From Alistipes provencensis (GTDB lineage Bacteria > Bacteroidota > Bacteroidia > Bacteroidales > Rikenellaceae), in assembly GCF_900083545.1 (NCBI RefSeq), contig NZ_LT559262.1, positions 682,001 to 746,000 of the forward strand: a DNA stretch of 64,000 nt. The letters run 5' to 3'. Each line of letters begins with the position of its first letter. Position 1 is the stretch's first letter. The notes under the pieces were generated by a model. That model saw only the letters and a list, made by a program, of their open reading frames with translations, ran no database searches and was not told where the DNA came from. A program made the position numbers and the translations under genes. Shown in pieces: positions 54,305 through 63,082 of this stretch.

Positions 54305-55498
54305 ATGAAACATACACTATTTTTCATAGGGCTGTTTTTCGGCCTGCTCGCCGCCGCCGACTGCTGCGCACGACCCGTCGTCGGTTTTATCACCAACGGC
54401 GAGGGCTGCAACGTCGACTGGCGGAAGGAGCTGCCGGAATACGACGTGGCGGACGCCGGCGACAAGAATTTCCTGCTCTCGCAGCAGTCGTGGAACCTCG
54501 ACGAACGGCTGCTGAACCGACGTCCGGACTTCTGCGTGATCTATTCGGGCCTGCCGGAAATCCTGCTCGGACAGCCCTTGCCGCGCACGCTGGAAGCATT
54601 CCGGGCGATCTGCGAACGGCTCGATGCCGCAGGAGCCAGACCCGTGATACTCCTGACGCTTCCGGCATCCGGGGAACATCCGTATTTGAACGGCTGCATC
54701 GCCCGGCTCAACGAATCGCTGAAAGCCTTCGCCGCAAGCCGGGATTATGTCTGCTTCGACCCCTCGGCGGGATTGGCCGACGGGCCTTATCTCTCCGCCG
54801 AATACACCGGCGACGGGCTGATGCTCAACGAGGTGGGCCGGGCCCGGTTCGCGGCCAATGTCCGGGATCTCCTCGGCGGGATGCTCCCGCCCGGAAAAAA
54901 CCTCCCGGACGCCGTTTGCACGAATCTGGCCAGCGAAGTTATCCGGCGAATCCTCGCCGAATCGCCCGCAAAGGTGCGGATCGTCCTGCTCGGGGACTCG
55001 CTCACCGCCAACGGCAAAGACTGGAATCCCCGGCTCGGACGAACCGATGTCCGGAATGCCGGGCAGGGAGGCTACCTCACGGGGCAGATGCTGTGGATGC
55101 TGGACACCTGCGTGGTCGCCGCCCGTCCCGAAATCTGCTTCGTGCTGGCAGGCATCAACGACCTGTTCAACGGCATCCCGTCCGAAACCATTTTCACGAA
55201 CCAGCAGCAGATCGTCACCCGCCTGATCGCGGGCGGCATCCGGCCCGTCGTCCAGTCGGTGCTCCTCGTCCACGACAATGCGGCGCTGAACGCCCGGATC
55301 GAAGCGCTGAACGCCCGGCTCCGGGAGTGGTGTGCGGCGAACGGGATCGACTGGCTGGACCTGAACCCGGGGCTCACGGACGCCGACGGCCTGAAACGCG
55401 AATACACCACCGACGGCACCCACCTCACGGAAAAGGGCTATGCGATCTGGTCCGGGCGGCTGCGGCATTACCTCGACAACCGAAACACGAACCTTTAA
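54305..55498 (+). CDS. SGNH/GDSL hydrolase with a degenerate N-terminal SGNH copy
   Basis: The protein is 397 residues with a signal peptide (ending ADCCA). The C-terminal half (about 225-397) is a complete SGNH esterase domain: IVLLGDSLTANGK (Ser232), NAGQGGYLTG, VLAGINDLFNG (Asn285) and TTDGTHLTEKGY (Asp370, His373). The N-terminal half (about 25-200) has the same block order but without the catalytic groups. IYSGLPEILLG has Pro84 where Asn belongs, and TGDGLMLNEVGR has Met173 where His belongs. No GDS serine is present there. The active half likely removes acetyl or other ester groups from glycans; the inactive half may bind substrate. It is seven bases before the GH20 gene. Confidence 0.85.
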   Translation: MKHTLFFIGLFFGLLAAADCCARPVVGFITNGEGCNVDWRKELPEYDVADAGDKNFLLSQQSWNLDERLLNRRPDFCVIYSGLPEILLGQPLPRTLEAFRAICERLDAAGARPVILLTLPASGEHPYLNGCIARLNESLKAFAASRDYVCFDPSAGLADGPYLSAEYTGDGLMLNEVGRARFAANVRDLLGGMLPPGKNLPDAVCTNLASEVIRRILAESPAKVRIVLLGDSLTANGKDWNPRLGRTDVRNAGQGGYLTGQMLWMLDTCVVAARPEICFVLAGINDLFNGIPSETIFTNQQQIVTRLIAGGIRPVVQSVLLVHDNAALNARIEALNARLREWCAANGIDWLDLNPGLTDADGLKREYTTDGTHLTEKGYAIWSGRLRHYLDNRNTNL

Positions 55499-55505
55499 AA
55501 ACCGA

Positions 55506-57089
55506 ATGAACATGAAGAAACTGTTTTCCCTGCTGTGCGCCTTTTCACTGTCGGGCGCGGCTTTCGGAGCCGGCCCCGAGGCGAACATCGTACCCCGGCC
55601 CGTGTCGGTCGTCCCCGGCGAAGGAACCTTCACCATAACCGCCTCGACCGTAATCGGCACGGGTCGGGACACCCAATTGCGGCGCGTTGCCGAATTGTTT
55701 GCCGGAGTCGTCGAACCGGTGCTCGGAGGCCGCATGAAGAGTGCCGCCGAAGGTGCCGTCAGTCTGGCGACAGACGGTGCACTGGCTGCCGAAGAGTATG
55801 TGTTGGAAATCACGCCGTCGGGCGTCGCAATCCGCGGCGGCACGGCACAGGGCGTGTTCTACGGTCTGCAAAGCCTGCGCCAGCTCGTCGTGAACGGCTA
55901 CGGCGTCCTGCCCGTCGTGACGGTGAAAGACCGTCCGTTCTTCGGACACCGCGGAGGCATGCTCGACTCCGGCCGCTACTTCTGGACCCCGGATCAGGTC
56001 AAAGAATTCATCGACATCCTCGCCCTGCACAAGATGAACCGGTTCCACTGGCACCTGACCGAGGATCAGGGCTGGCGCATCGAGATTAAAAAATATCCCG
56101 AACTGACGCGTATCGGGTCGGTGCGCCGGGAGACGCTCGTGGGCCACTACGCCAATTCGACCGAATACGACGGAACGCCCTATGGGGGATTCTACACGCA
56201 GAAAGAGATCCGCGAGATCGTGAAATACGCCGCCGACCGCTTCATCACGGTAATCCCCGAGATCGAACTGCCGGGGCATGCCATGGCGGCGCTGGCCTCC
56301 TATCCGTGGCTGGGCTGCCGGGGCGAGGGTTACGAGGTCCGCACACGCTGGGGCGTCAGCCCCGAAGTCTATTGCCCGGGCAAGGAGACGACGTTCGGAT
56401 TCCTGCAAGATGTCTTCACGGAGGTGCTGGAGTTGTTCCCCTCGGAATATATCCACATCGGCGGCGACGAGTGTCCCAAAGATAGCTGGAAAACCTGCCC
56501 GATGTGCCAGAAGCGCATCAGGGACGAGGGACTGAAGGACGAATTCGAACTCCAGAGCTACACCGTGCGCCGCATGGAGAAGTGGCTCGCCGACCACGGC
56601 CGCAGGATCATCGGCTGGGATGAGATCCTCGAAGGCGGGGTTTCACCGACGGCGACCGTCATGTCGTGGCGCGGTTCGAAAGGCGGCATCGCCGCAGCCA
56701 AGGCCGGCAACCACGTCATCATGGCGCCCAACGACTTTTGTTACCTCGACTACTACCAGACGAACGACCCGATGAAGGAGCCGCTGGGCATCGGGGGATT
56801 CGTCCCGATGAGCAAGTCCTATGCGCTCGATCCCTACGACCGGCTCGCACCCGATGAACGTCCCTACATTCTCGGCGTGCAGGCGAACCTCTGGACGGAA
56901 TATATCTTTACACCCACGCACCTGAAACACATGCTGCTGCCGCGTCTGGCCGCCATCGCCGAGGTGGGCTGGTCCTACGACCGCAAGGACTTCGCGGATT
57001 TCAAGCGCCGCATGAGCTCCTTCCGCAAGTGTTACGATGCCTCGGGCTACAACTACGCCACCTATTTCTTCGATGGCAGGGACGAATAG
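55506..57089 (+). CDS. GH20 beta-N-acetylhexosaminidase
   Basis: The product is 527 residues from the ATG at 55506 (ATG at 55512 also possible), with a signal peptide ending AAFGAG. The N-terminal GH20b domain (about 25-140) is followed by the catalytic barrel: FFGHRGGMLDSGRYFWTP, KMNRFHWHLTEDQGWRIEIK, VIPEIELPGHAMAAL, IHIGGDECPK with the catalytic pair Asp321-Glu322, and GVQANLWTEY. It removes terminal GlcNAc or GalNAc. Together with GH110 and GH43 it points to host mucin or glycoprotein-type glycans. It is the last gene of the PUL, before a strong terminator. Confidence 0.95.
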   Translation: MNMKKLFSLLCAFSLSGAAFGAGPEANIVPRPVSVVPGEGTFTITASTVIGTGRDTQLRRVAELFAGVVEPVLGGRMKSAAEGAVSLATDGALAAEEYVLEITPSGVAIRGGTAQGVFYGLQSLRQLVVNGYGVLPVVTVKDRPFFGHRGGMLDSGRYFWTPDQVKEFIDILALHKMNRFHWHLTEDQGWRIEIKKYPELTRIGSVRRETLVGHYANSTEYDGTPYGGFYTQKEIREIVKYAADRFITVIPEIELPGHAMAALASYPWLGCRGEGYEVRTRWGVSPEVYCPGKETTFGFLQDVFTEVLELFPSEYIHIGGDECPKDSWKTCPMCQKRIRDEGLKDEFELQSYTVRRMEKWLADHGRRIIGWDEILEGGVSPTATVMSWRGSKGGIAAAKAGNHVIMAPNDFCYLDYYQTNDPMKEPLGIGGFVPMSKSYALDPYDRLAPDERPYILGVQANLWTEYIFTPTHLKHMLLPRLAAIAEVGWSYDRKDFADFKRRMSSFRKCYDASGYNYATYFFDGRDE

Positions 57090-57186
57090 GAACGGCAAAA
57101 CAAACCGGCAACAACCCATCCTTACAATCAAATGCGCCACACTTTGGCACTGTGCCATATGTATTAATAAGAAGAGATATAATCAC

Positions 57187-57218
57187 AAGGGGTTGCCTTT
57201 CCAGAGGCAACCCCTTTT
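57187..57218 (+). terminator. Intrinsic terminator after GH20
   Basis: AAGGGGTTGCCT (57187-57198) pairs perfectly with AGGCAACCCCTT (57205-57216) over a six-base loop, then TT. It stands between the convergent GH20 and GH26 genes. Confidence 0.85.
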
Positions 57219-57246
57219 AAGCATAACCCATTCAATATTTCGAGAG

Positions 57247-58419
57247 CTACAGTACCGTCACATTTTCCGCCGGGGTGTACATGTCGGGCAGGTCGTTACA
57301 GAAGAAAGAATTCTCCTGATTGTACATCTTCACAAAATCGCGCTCCGAAGGATGTCCGGGGAATACTGAGAAATAGTGCGTCCCGCTTTCCATCGGGTCG
57401 TACTTGTTGCGCCACGTTACCACCATGCTCACACGGCGCCCCGTCAGCGGAGCATGAATGTTCGTGGTCCAGTAGTCGGTCGCCGAGAATCCTTCGACAC
57501 CCGTCTCGGTTACGCCGCACGGTTTGAGTTTGGCCAGCGAAACTTTCGAAATAGCCTTCAGGTTCGTTACGAAAACCGCATTATTGATACCCTGATAGCA
57601 GTCCATACCCACGAAATCGACCCACTCGTCGCCCGGCCAACGGAAATAGAAGTCATCGACGGTCTTTGCGCTGTCCATCTGCGGGGAAATGGCGTAAATG
57701 AAATTATGCACGCCTTTCGTATCGCGCAGATACTTCACCGTGAACTTCCACAGGTTGATGAACTCTTCGGTCGTCGTGCATGACGCGCCCCACCAAGACC
57801 ATGTCTGCGTATGTTCATGGAACGGGCGGAAAATCACGGGAATCAATTTACCGTCGCTGCCCCGCAGGTTATGTGCGATATCGGCCAGTCGGTCGAGCCA
57901 CTCCTTAAAGGTCTTGTTCGTTGTACTGCCCTCCGTCAGAATTTCCGCAACCACCCGATTGCTGGAGTTGTCCCACGAATCACCGCCGGTAAGCGGATTA
58001 TTGATGTGGATGCATGAAGTAAGCACCATGCCGCGGTCGTAAGCCTCCCGGCAGCAGCGTAACCGCAGCGCCTGAGCATCCGGGTCCGAAGCATAGCGAT
58101 CGTCAATATGTTCAGCAAAATCCAAACTGTATACGGCGGGATAATCCCCGCAGACAGCCTTCGTATCCGAACCGCCTTCGGTGCCGTACCATGTACGCCC
58201 GTACATCAGGTCATCGTGGTGGCCGAACATGAAGCCTTTGCTCTGGATGGCCCACAGATTCGAATAGAGGGCTTTGGTCTCTTCGGTAGCATTCGGGTCG
58301 GACAACGTGAGGGTCACGGGATCATTCCCCTCCTCCTTCTTCGGCCCTTCATTGTCGTCGCTGCACGCCACGACGGAAAGCAGCAGCGAAAACAACAGCA
58401 TAAATGGAATTCTTTTCAT
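57247..58419 (-). CDS. GH26-family surface lipoprotein hydrolase (beta-mannanase-like)
   Basis: The protein is 390 residues with lipobox SVVAC (Cys19) followed by SDDNEG, an acidic surface-export signal. The GH26 barrel is clear: GFMFGHHDDLMYG, GDYPAVYSLDF, VIFRPFHEHTQTWSWWG with acid/base Glu202, WVDFVGMDCYQG, and GVTETGVEG with nucleophile Glu305. Most GH26 enzymes are endo- or exo-beta-1,4-mannanases; a few cut mixed beta-glucans or beta-1,3-xylans. It is the last gene of the minus-strand PUL, 16 bases after the preceding hydrolase. Confidence 0.92.
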   Translation of the reverse strand: MKRIPFMLLFSLLLSVVACSDDNEGPKKEEGNDPVTLTLSDPNATEETKALYSNLWAIQSKGFMFGHHDDLMYGRTWYGTEGGSDTKAVCGDYPAVYSLDFAEHIDDRYASDPDAQALRLRCCREAYDRGMVLTSCIHINNPLTGGDSWDNSSNRVVAEILTEGSTTNKTFKEWLDRLADIAHNLRGSDGKLIPVIFRPFHEHTQTWSWWGASCTTTEEFINLWKFTVKYLRDTKGVHNFIYAISPQMDSAKTVDDFYFRWPGDEWVDFVGMDCYQGINNAVFVTNLKAISKVSLAKLKPCGVTETGVEGFSATDYWTTNIHAPLTGRRVSMVVTWRNKYDPMESGTHYFSVFPGHPSERDFVKMYNQENSFFCNDLPDMYTPAENVTVL

Positions 58420-58435
58420 AGTTTCAGGTATTTGA

Positions 58436-59911
58436 TTATTCGATATTCGTCAACAAGACAAAACTTTCGGCGGGAGCCGTCGTGCGGAAGCTCTTTCCTG
58501 CAATACCGCGTTCGCACGGTACGGGAAACCCGTTTCCGTCGCATGTCCGGCCGCTCTCCGTATAACGATACAACACGCCTCCGGCGAAATCTCCGGGCAA
58601 GGCGATCTCAAGGGTGCACGGCTCCTGTGAGAAATTGACCGCAGCAACGCTGTAAGTCCCGTTCTTGCGGGCGGCCGCCACGCGCAACCCTTCGTGCTGC
58701 GGAACCTTACAGGCAAGAATATCGCTTCCAGCAGGGAAATAGCGGCACATCAGCGACCATGTGTAATACCAAGGCCGCAGTTCCTCCTGCGAAGCGTCGC
58801 CGAAGACCTCCTCGCCGAGAATATTCCACATGCCCCATATCTTGACGTCTTCGGTGCGGCCCGAGTCCCCGTTCGAGTGCATGGCGTCGTCGAGCATCCA
58901 TGCCGCCACCCCCGAAAGACCGGTGTTCATCACCTCCATCGCCAGCAGAGGCATATCCAGTCCGTAGAAATAGTCGTAACAGAGCATGTTGCAGTCCGAG
59001 CCCTTGGTAAAGGGATGCCCTTCGACGCGGCGATCGTACTCGGCTTTCAGCAGCGAATCCTCCGGTGCCGAATACTTGTATCCGGCTTCGCCGAGAATCA
59101 GTTTTTTCCCGACCGGAACCTCGGTACGGATGCGCCGCAGCTTTTCGGCATAAACGCCGCTGCGCACCTCGTGCTGCCCGGGATAGGCATGCACGTCGTA
59201 GATGCCGATCTGCGCATCGAGGTCCCGGGCGCTCCGGGCCACCCACCCCGCCGCATCGTACTTCGACGCCGGATTTTTATAATTCATCACCACATCAGGC
59301 GCCGCGAGCGACACCTTCTGCTTCAAGCCCGGATACCCGGCCATTTCGGCATCGAAACGCCGCGCCATCGAGCGCCACAGGTCGTAATCGCCGTTGGTCG
59401 AGGCCCAACTGCCGTCAGGCTCATTGAAGATGATGAAATAACGGATGCAGTCGAACCCAAGGTCGTTGACCAGAAAATTCAGGTAATCGACCGACATCTT
59501 CACCCATTGCTGCGAATCCTTCATCGCCCACGTCGGCGGATTGTACTCACCGTAAGCCACCGTAATGCCTCTGTCCTGACAGTATTGCAGCAGACGGCGG
59601 AGCGACGCGAGATTGCGCGTCCGGTCGTACCTGCCGGTCGCAATATCGTAATAGCGGTAGGGGCTGTTGATCATGCAGCGGACATAACCCGGACGCATGA
59701 AATCGAGGCGTTCGGAGAGTTTCGCCCAATCGGCGTCGCTCACCTCCGCACCCCAAGCTTCGGCCTCGTCGTAAGGGTCCCACTCGACGCCGTTGCCAAC
59801 GTAATCCGAACTGATGACCCGGTCGGTCACTTCGATCCGGAGGGTCCGCTCCGCATCGCAGGCGGAAAACAGCGCGGCGGCGGCAAGCACAGGTATCAGA
59901 AATCTTTTCAT
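58436..59911 (-). CDS. Clan GH-A glycoside hydrolase lipoprotein, copy B of a paralogous pair
   Basis: The product is 491 residues with lipobox LFSAC (Cys18). It begins with ISSDYVGNGVEWDPYDEA, then a TIM barrel: GYVRCMINSPYRYYD, FIIFNEPDGSW with acid/base Glu164, YDVHAYPGQHE, LILGEAGYKYS with nucleophile Glu275. A C-terminal beta-sandwich (VAAVNFSQEPCTLEIALPG) follows. Its neighbour at 59914 has the same layout. The family number (GH5, GH30, GH39 or a newer one) cannot be fixed by eye. It starts two bases after the stop of copy A. Confidence 0.75.
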   Translation of the reverse strand: MKRFLIPVLAAAALFSACDAERTLRIEVTDRVISSDYVGNGVEWDPYDEAEAWGAEVSDADWAKLSERLDFMRPGYVRCMINSPYRYYDIATGRYDRTRNLASLRRLLQYCQDRGITVAYGEYNPPTWAMKDSQQWVKMSVDYLNFLVNDLGFDCIRYFIIFNEPDGSWASTNGDYDLWRSMARRFDAEMAGYPGLKQKVSLAAPDVVMNYKNPASKYDAAGWVARSARDLDAQIGIYDVHAYPGQHEVRSGVYAEKLRRIRTEVPVGKKLILGEAGYKYSAPEDSLLKAEYDRRVEGHPFTKGSDCNMLCYDYFYGLDMPLLAMEVMNTGLSGVAAWMLDDAMHSNGDSGRTEDVKIWGMWNILGEEVFGDASQEELRPWYYTWSLMCRYFPAGSDILACKVPQHEGLRVAAARKNGTYSVAAVNFSQEPCTLEIALPGDFAGGVLYRYTESGRTCDGNGFPVPCERGIAGKSFRTTAPAESFVLLTNIE

Positions 59912-59913
59912 AA

Positions 59914-61395
59914 TCAGTCGTTTTGTTCGGTCAGTAAAATCATCGACTCTCCGGGCAGGTCATATTCGGCACCGGCCGCCAAGTCGATCCGCAGGTTCGT
60001 GGCGTCGGGCAGCAGCATGTGATCGCCCTCGGTGCGCATCAGCCCCTCGCCGTAGCGATAGCGGGCCACCCGCTCCAACCGGTTCCAGTCCGGACACTCG
60101 ATCCGCACACGGCGCGGTTCTCCCGAAACGTTCACAACGGCGACAGTGTGCCTTCCGTCTTTCACGGCGGCAATCGCCTTCACTCCGGCGGCTCCCTGCA
60201 CATCGACGGCAAAGAAATCGCTCCCCGGCCGCAGCGTGCGGCACAGCAGCGACCATGCATAGTACCACGGACGCACCCGTTCCTCGCCGGCACCGAAAAT
60301 CTCGTCGCCGAAAATATTCCAGAAACCCCAGATCTTGAGTTTGTCGGGAGCCTCTTTGAAATGCATCGCATCGTCGAGCATCCATGCGATACAGCCCGAA
60401 TAACCCGCCCCGATGGTCTGGAACAGCGCGTCGGCCATATCCGTACCGTACATATAGTCGTAGACGAACATCTGCGAATCGTCCATCGAGGCGTTCGGGT
60501 GGGCCGCGGCGCGCCGCAGGTTCTCGGCCTGCAGGAGCGAATCGGCCGGCTCGACGAACTTGAAGCCGATCTCCCCCATCACGATTTTCTTACCGGCAGG
60601 AACCTCCTTCCGGTAAGCCTGCAAAATACGGGCATACTCTCCCGAGTTGACCGTACATTTCGACGGGTAGGTATGAATGTCGTACAGACCGATGCCGTCG
60701 CCCAGCTCGTCGCGGCTGCGGCTCACCCACCACGCTTCCTCGGGTCCCCAGATAGCGGCGTCGGGACCGACCAGCTCCAATTTTCCGGCCAGCCCCCCGG
60801 CGTCGAGCCGCCCGCGGAAATAACTCACGGCTTTCGCCCACAGGTCGAAATCGCCGTCGGCCGCCGACCAGAAACCGTTGGGTTCGTTGACGAGATTGTA
60901 GTAGCGGATGCAGTCATAGCCCTTTTCTCCCACCAGCCAAGCGACATAGGCCGCGGCATGGTCCAGCAGCGGATAGTTGACCGTTCCGGTCCGGGCGTCC
61001 ATGAGCGATCCGCCCCAGTCGCCGAACATCACCGTCACGCCGCGCGACTGGCAGTAGTCGAGAATGTGCGAGAGGTGTTCGAATCCGCGCATGGGGTCGA
61101 GCCGTCCGTTGCGCACGACCGAGGTCGTGTTGGTCATCACGCGGATAAAGGCCGGCCGCATGAAATCGAGGCGGGCGTAGAGCTTCTCCCAGTCGGAGTC
61201 GCTGATTTCGACACGTCCCTGTCCGTAATCGAGGGCATAAGGGTCCCATTGAACCCCGTTGCCGATATAATCCCGGCTGACAAGGCTGTCGGCATCGATA
61301 CGCACCACGGCATCGCATTTCCCGGCGTTTCCTCCCACACAGGCATGCAACAGCACGGCGGCAAAGGCAAACAGCAGGCTTTTGAGCTTTTTCAT
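59914..61395 (-). CDS. Clan GH-A glycoside hydrolase lipoprotein, copy A of a paralogous pair
   Basis: The protein is 493 residues with lipobox LLHAC (Cys19). Matching blocks to copy B include SRDYIGNGVQWDPYA, RLDFMRPAFIRVMTN, LVNEPNGFWSAADGDFDLW with Glu171, YDIHTYPSKC, IVMGEIGFKFVEPADSLLQAE with Glu275, CIAWMLDDAMHF and KIWGFWNIFGDEIFG. Both copies keep both catalytic glutamates, with the nucleophile at the same residue number. Divergence in the barrel entrance (WGGSLMDARTG versus YNPPTWAMKDSQ) suggests different subsites or linkages. It follows the glycan-binding protein gene across a 57-base gap containing a perfect hairpin. Confidence 0.75.
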   Translation of the reverse strand: MKKLKSLLFAFAAVLLHACVGGNAGKCDAVVRIDADSLVSRDYIGNGVQWDPYALDYGQGRVEISDSDWEKLYARLDFMRPAFIRVMTNTTSVVRNGRLDPMRGFEHLSHILDYCQSRGVTVMFGDWGGSLMDARTGTVNYPLLDHAAAYVAWLVGEKGYDCIRYYNLVNEPNGFWSAADGDFDLWAKAVSYFRGRLDAGGLAGKLELVGPDAAIWGPEEAWWVSRSRDELGDGIGLYDIHTYPSKCTVNSGEYARILQAYRKEVPAGKKIVMGEIGFKFVEPADSLLQAENLRRAAAHPNASMDDSQMFVYDYMYGTDMADALFQTIGAGYSGCIAWMLDDAMHFKEAPDKLKIWGFWNIFGDEIFGAGEERVRPWYYAWSLLCRTLRPGSDFFAVDVQGAAGVKAIAAVKDGRHTVAVVNVSGEPRRVRIECPDWNRLERVARYRYGEGLMRTEGDHMLLPDATNLRIDLAAGAEYDLPGESMILLTEQND

Positions 61396-61411
61396 GGCTT
61401 TCAGTTATAAA

Positions 61412-61442
61412 TCCGCATGCAGGCGGCGGACCTGCATGCGGA
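61412..61442 (-). other. Intercistronic stem-loop between binding-protein and hydrolase genes
   Basis: TCCGCATGCAGG (61412-61423) pairs perfectly with CCTGCATGCGGA (61431-61442) over a seven-base loop. On the minus strand it is followed by TTTATAA, a weak T-run, so it may attenuate transcription or protect the upstream mRNA. Confidence 0.7.
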
Positions 61443-61452
61443 CGTTATCGGA

Positions 61453-63060
61453 CTATTCACCGGCTTCCGCCTGCTTGTTGAAGAGCATCACATAATTGCG
61501 CGGCCCGACGGCGAAGCGGTCAAAGTCTGTCCATGGATAAGCCCCCTGCGTCGTCTGCCCGGGCAGCTCAAAATCAAAAGCGATTCCGGGAACGCTGAGC
61601 GTCGAGGAGCCATAGGTATAATCCCCCTCCCGCAGAAGTTTTGCCTTGATAGAGACGATTCCTGAAGAGAACACCACGGTTCCGGCTTCGGCATCATACA
61701 CATAACTACTCTTGCCGTGGGGCAGCAGGCCGTAATATTTGGTCAGATCGAGAGCCCCCGTTCCCTCCTTGTTCTGGTCGGCTTTGAGGATATAGCTCCA
61801 ATAGCCGCCGTCCTCGCCGGGCAGATATTCGCACTCGCCCGTCTCGCGTCCGGCATCATCCGTCCCCGTGACGGTCATCGTCAGGATATTGTCGGACTCC
61901 TTCCAGATCGAATCGTCCCACACCCAGCTCTTGTCGACCGGATTGACGAAAGCGGGATCTGCCGAACCGCCATACACCGTCAGACGACCGACCGTATAGG
62001 TTCCGGCGAGCGAAGTATCCTCCGGTTCGGGCTCCGGTTCGGGTTCGGGATCTACCTCTTCCTCGATCGTCTTCGACGCCTCGGGAACCACGAAGCCCTC
62101 GGGTTGTTTCACGATCTCAATGTAATATGTAACCGGATTGCGGGCAAAGACGCCGTAATCGTTGTAGGTATTGTTCCAGTCCTCCGTTCCCTTCAGGTTA
62201 AACTTGAAAGCCTCGGATTCGAGCGTCAGCGGAATCGGCGGTACATTGGGCATCTGGTAGGTACCCTTCGGCACGAGCGTACAGGAGGTCTTGTTCCCAT
62301 CGGCATCGGTGAAAGAGATCGTCCCGTCGGTATAATTGCGCAGCCAAGTGCTTTCGCCCTTGGGGATCTGACGGTAGAACTGCGTCAGGTCCACCGGCTT
62401 CCCGGTGTCGGGATTCGACGCTCCGGCAAAGATGCAGTCCCAGTTCATGGCGTCCTCGCCGGCCCAGTTCATGCAGGTCCCGGTCGTATTGCCGTCAGCA
62501 AGAATCTCCCCCAGCGTGAACACCAGATAATTGTCCATTTCGGCGGCAGGCCCCCGGCCTTCGCTGTTCCAGCACCACGCCTTGTCGGTGGGTTTGTAGA
62601 GTTTCGTACAGTCGTAAGCGGCACCCGTACCCCCGTAGAGCCAGAGGTTGCTGATCGTATAGGTTCCGATCAGAGTTTCCGAGAACTCGGTCATCTCGAG
62701 CGTGTAGGTCCGCACCTCGCCGTTGGGCGAGGTTACGACGATCTGGGGGTCGGCCTGCGTGAAGTCGATCGTCCCACCCGATGCGACGTTCGCCGTCGCC
62801 TTGTAGGAGAGTGTCAGCATCTCGATCCGCACTTTCGACATATCCGCAATCATATCCGATGCCAACTGCAATTCGATAACACCCGTTTCGGAATCGGTCT
62901 CCGTGATGGTCGGCGTACCGGCCTGACCCTCGAACTTGACGTCGACGATCGACCGTTCGTGGTTCCAGCCGCCGTCGGCGACATCTTCCCACGGATCGTC
63001 CTTGCAGGATGCGAAGCAAAGCAGGACGAAAGCGCTCAGCAAATATTTCAGCTTGTTCAT
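61453..63060 (-). CDS. Surface glycan-binding lipoprotein with duplicated module
   Basis: The product is 535 residues with lipobox CFASC (Cys19) followed by KDDPWED, a strong surface-export signal. Residues about 30-130 are an Ig-like domain (TYTLEMTEF). Two copies of a roughly 180-residue module follow. The first starts GTYTISNLWLYGG, with KAWCWNSEG and LTQFYRQIPKGESTWL; the second starts GTYTVGRLTVYGG, with KSWVWDDSI and LTKYYGLLPHGKSSYV. They are joined by an acidic linker (EEEVDPEPEPEPEPED). No catalytic motif is seen. Its place directly after susD is that of surface glycan-binding proteins. Confidence 0.75.
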   Translation of the reverse strand: MNKLKYLLSAFVLLCFASCKDDPWEDVADGGWNHERSIVDVKFEGQAGTPTITETDSETGVIELQLASDMIADMSKVRIEMLTLSYKATANVASGGTIDFTQADPQIVVTSPNGEVRTYTLEMTEFSETLIGTYTISNLWLYGGTGAAYDCTKLYKPTDKAWCWNSEGRGPAAEMDNYLVFTLGEILADGNTTGTCMNWAGEDAMNWDCIFAGASNPDTGKPVDLTQFYRQIPKGESTWLRNYTDGTISFTDADGNKTSCTLVPKGTYQMPNVPPIPLTLESEAFKFNLKGTEDWNNTYNDYGVFARNPVTYYIEIVKQPEGFVVPEASKTIEEEVDPEPEPEPEPEDTSLAGTYTVGRLTVYGGSADPAFVNPVDKSWVWDDSIWKESDNILTMTVTGTDDAGRETGECEYLPGEDGGYWSYILKADQNKEGTGALDLTKYYGLLPHGKSSYVYDAEAGTVVFSSGIVSIKAKLLREGDYTYGSSTLSVPGIAFDFELPGQTTQGAYPWTDFDRFAVGPRNYVMLFNKQAEAGE

Positions 63061-63082
63061 AATTCTGCGTTTTTCTTAAAGG

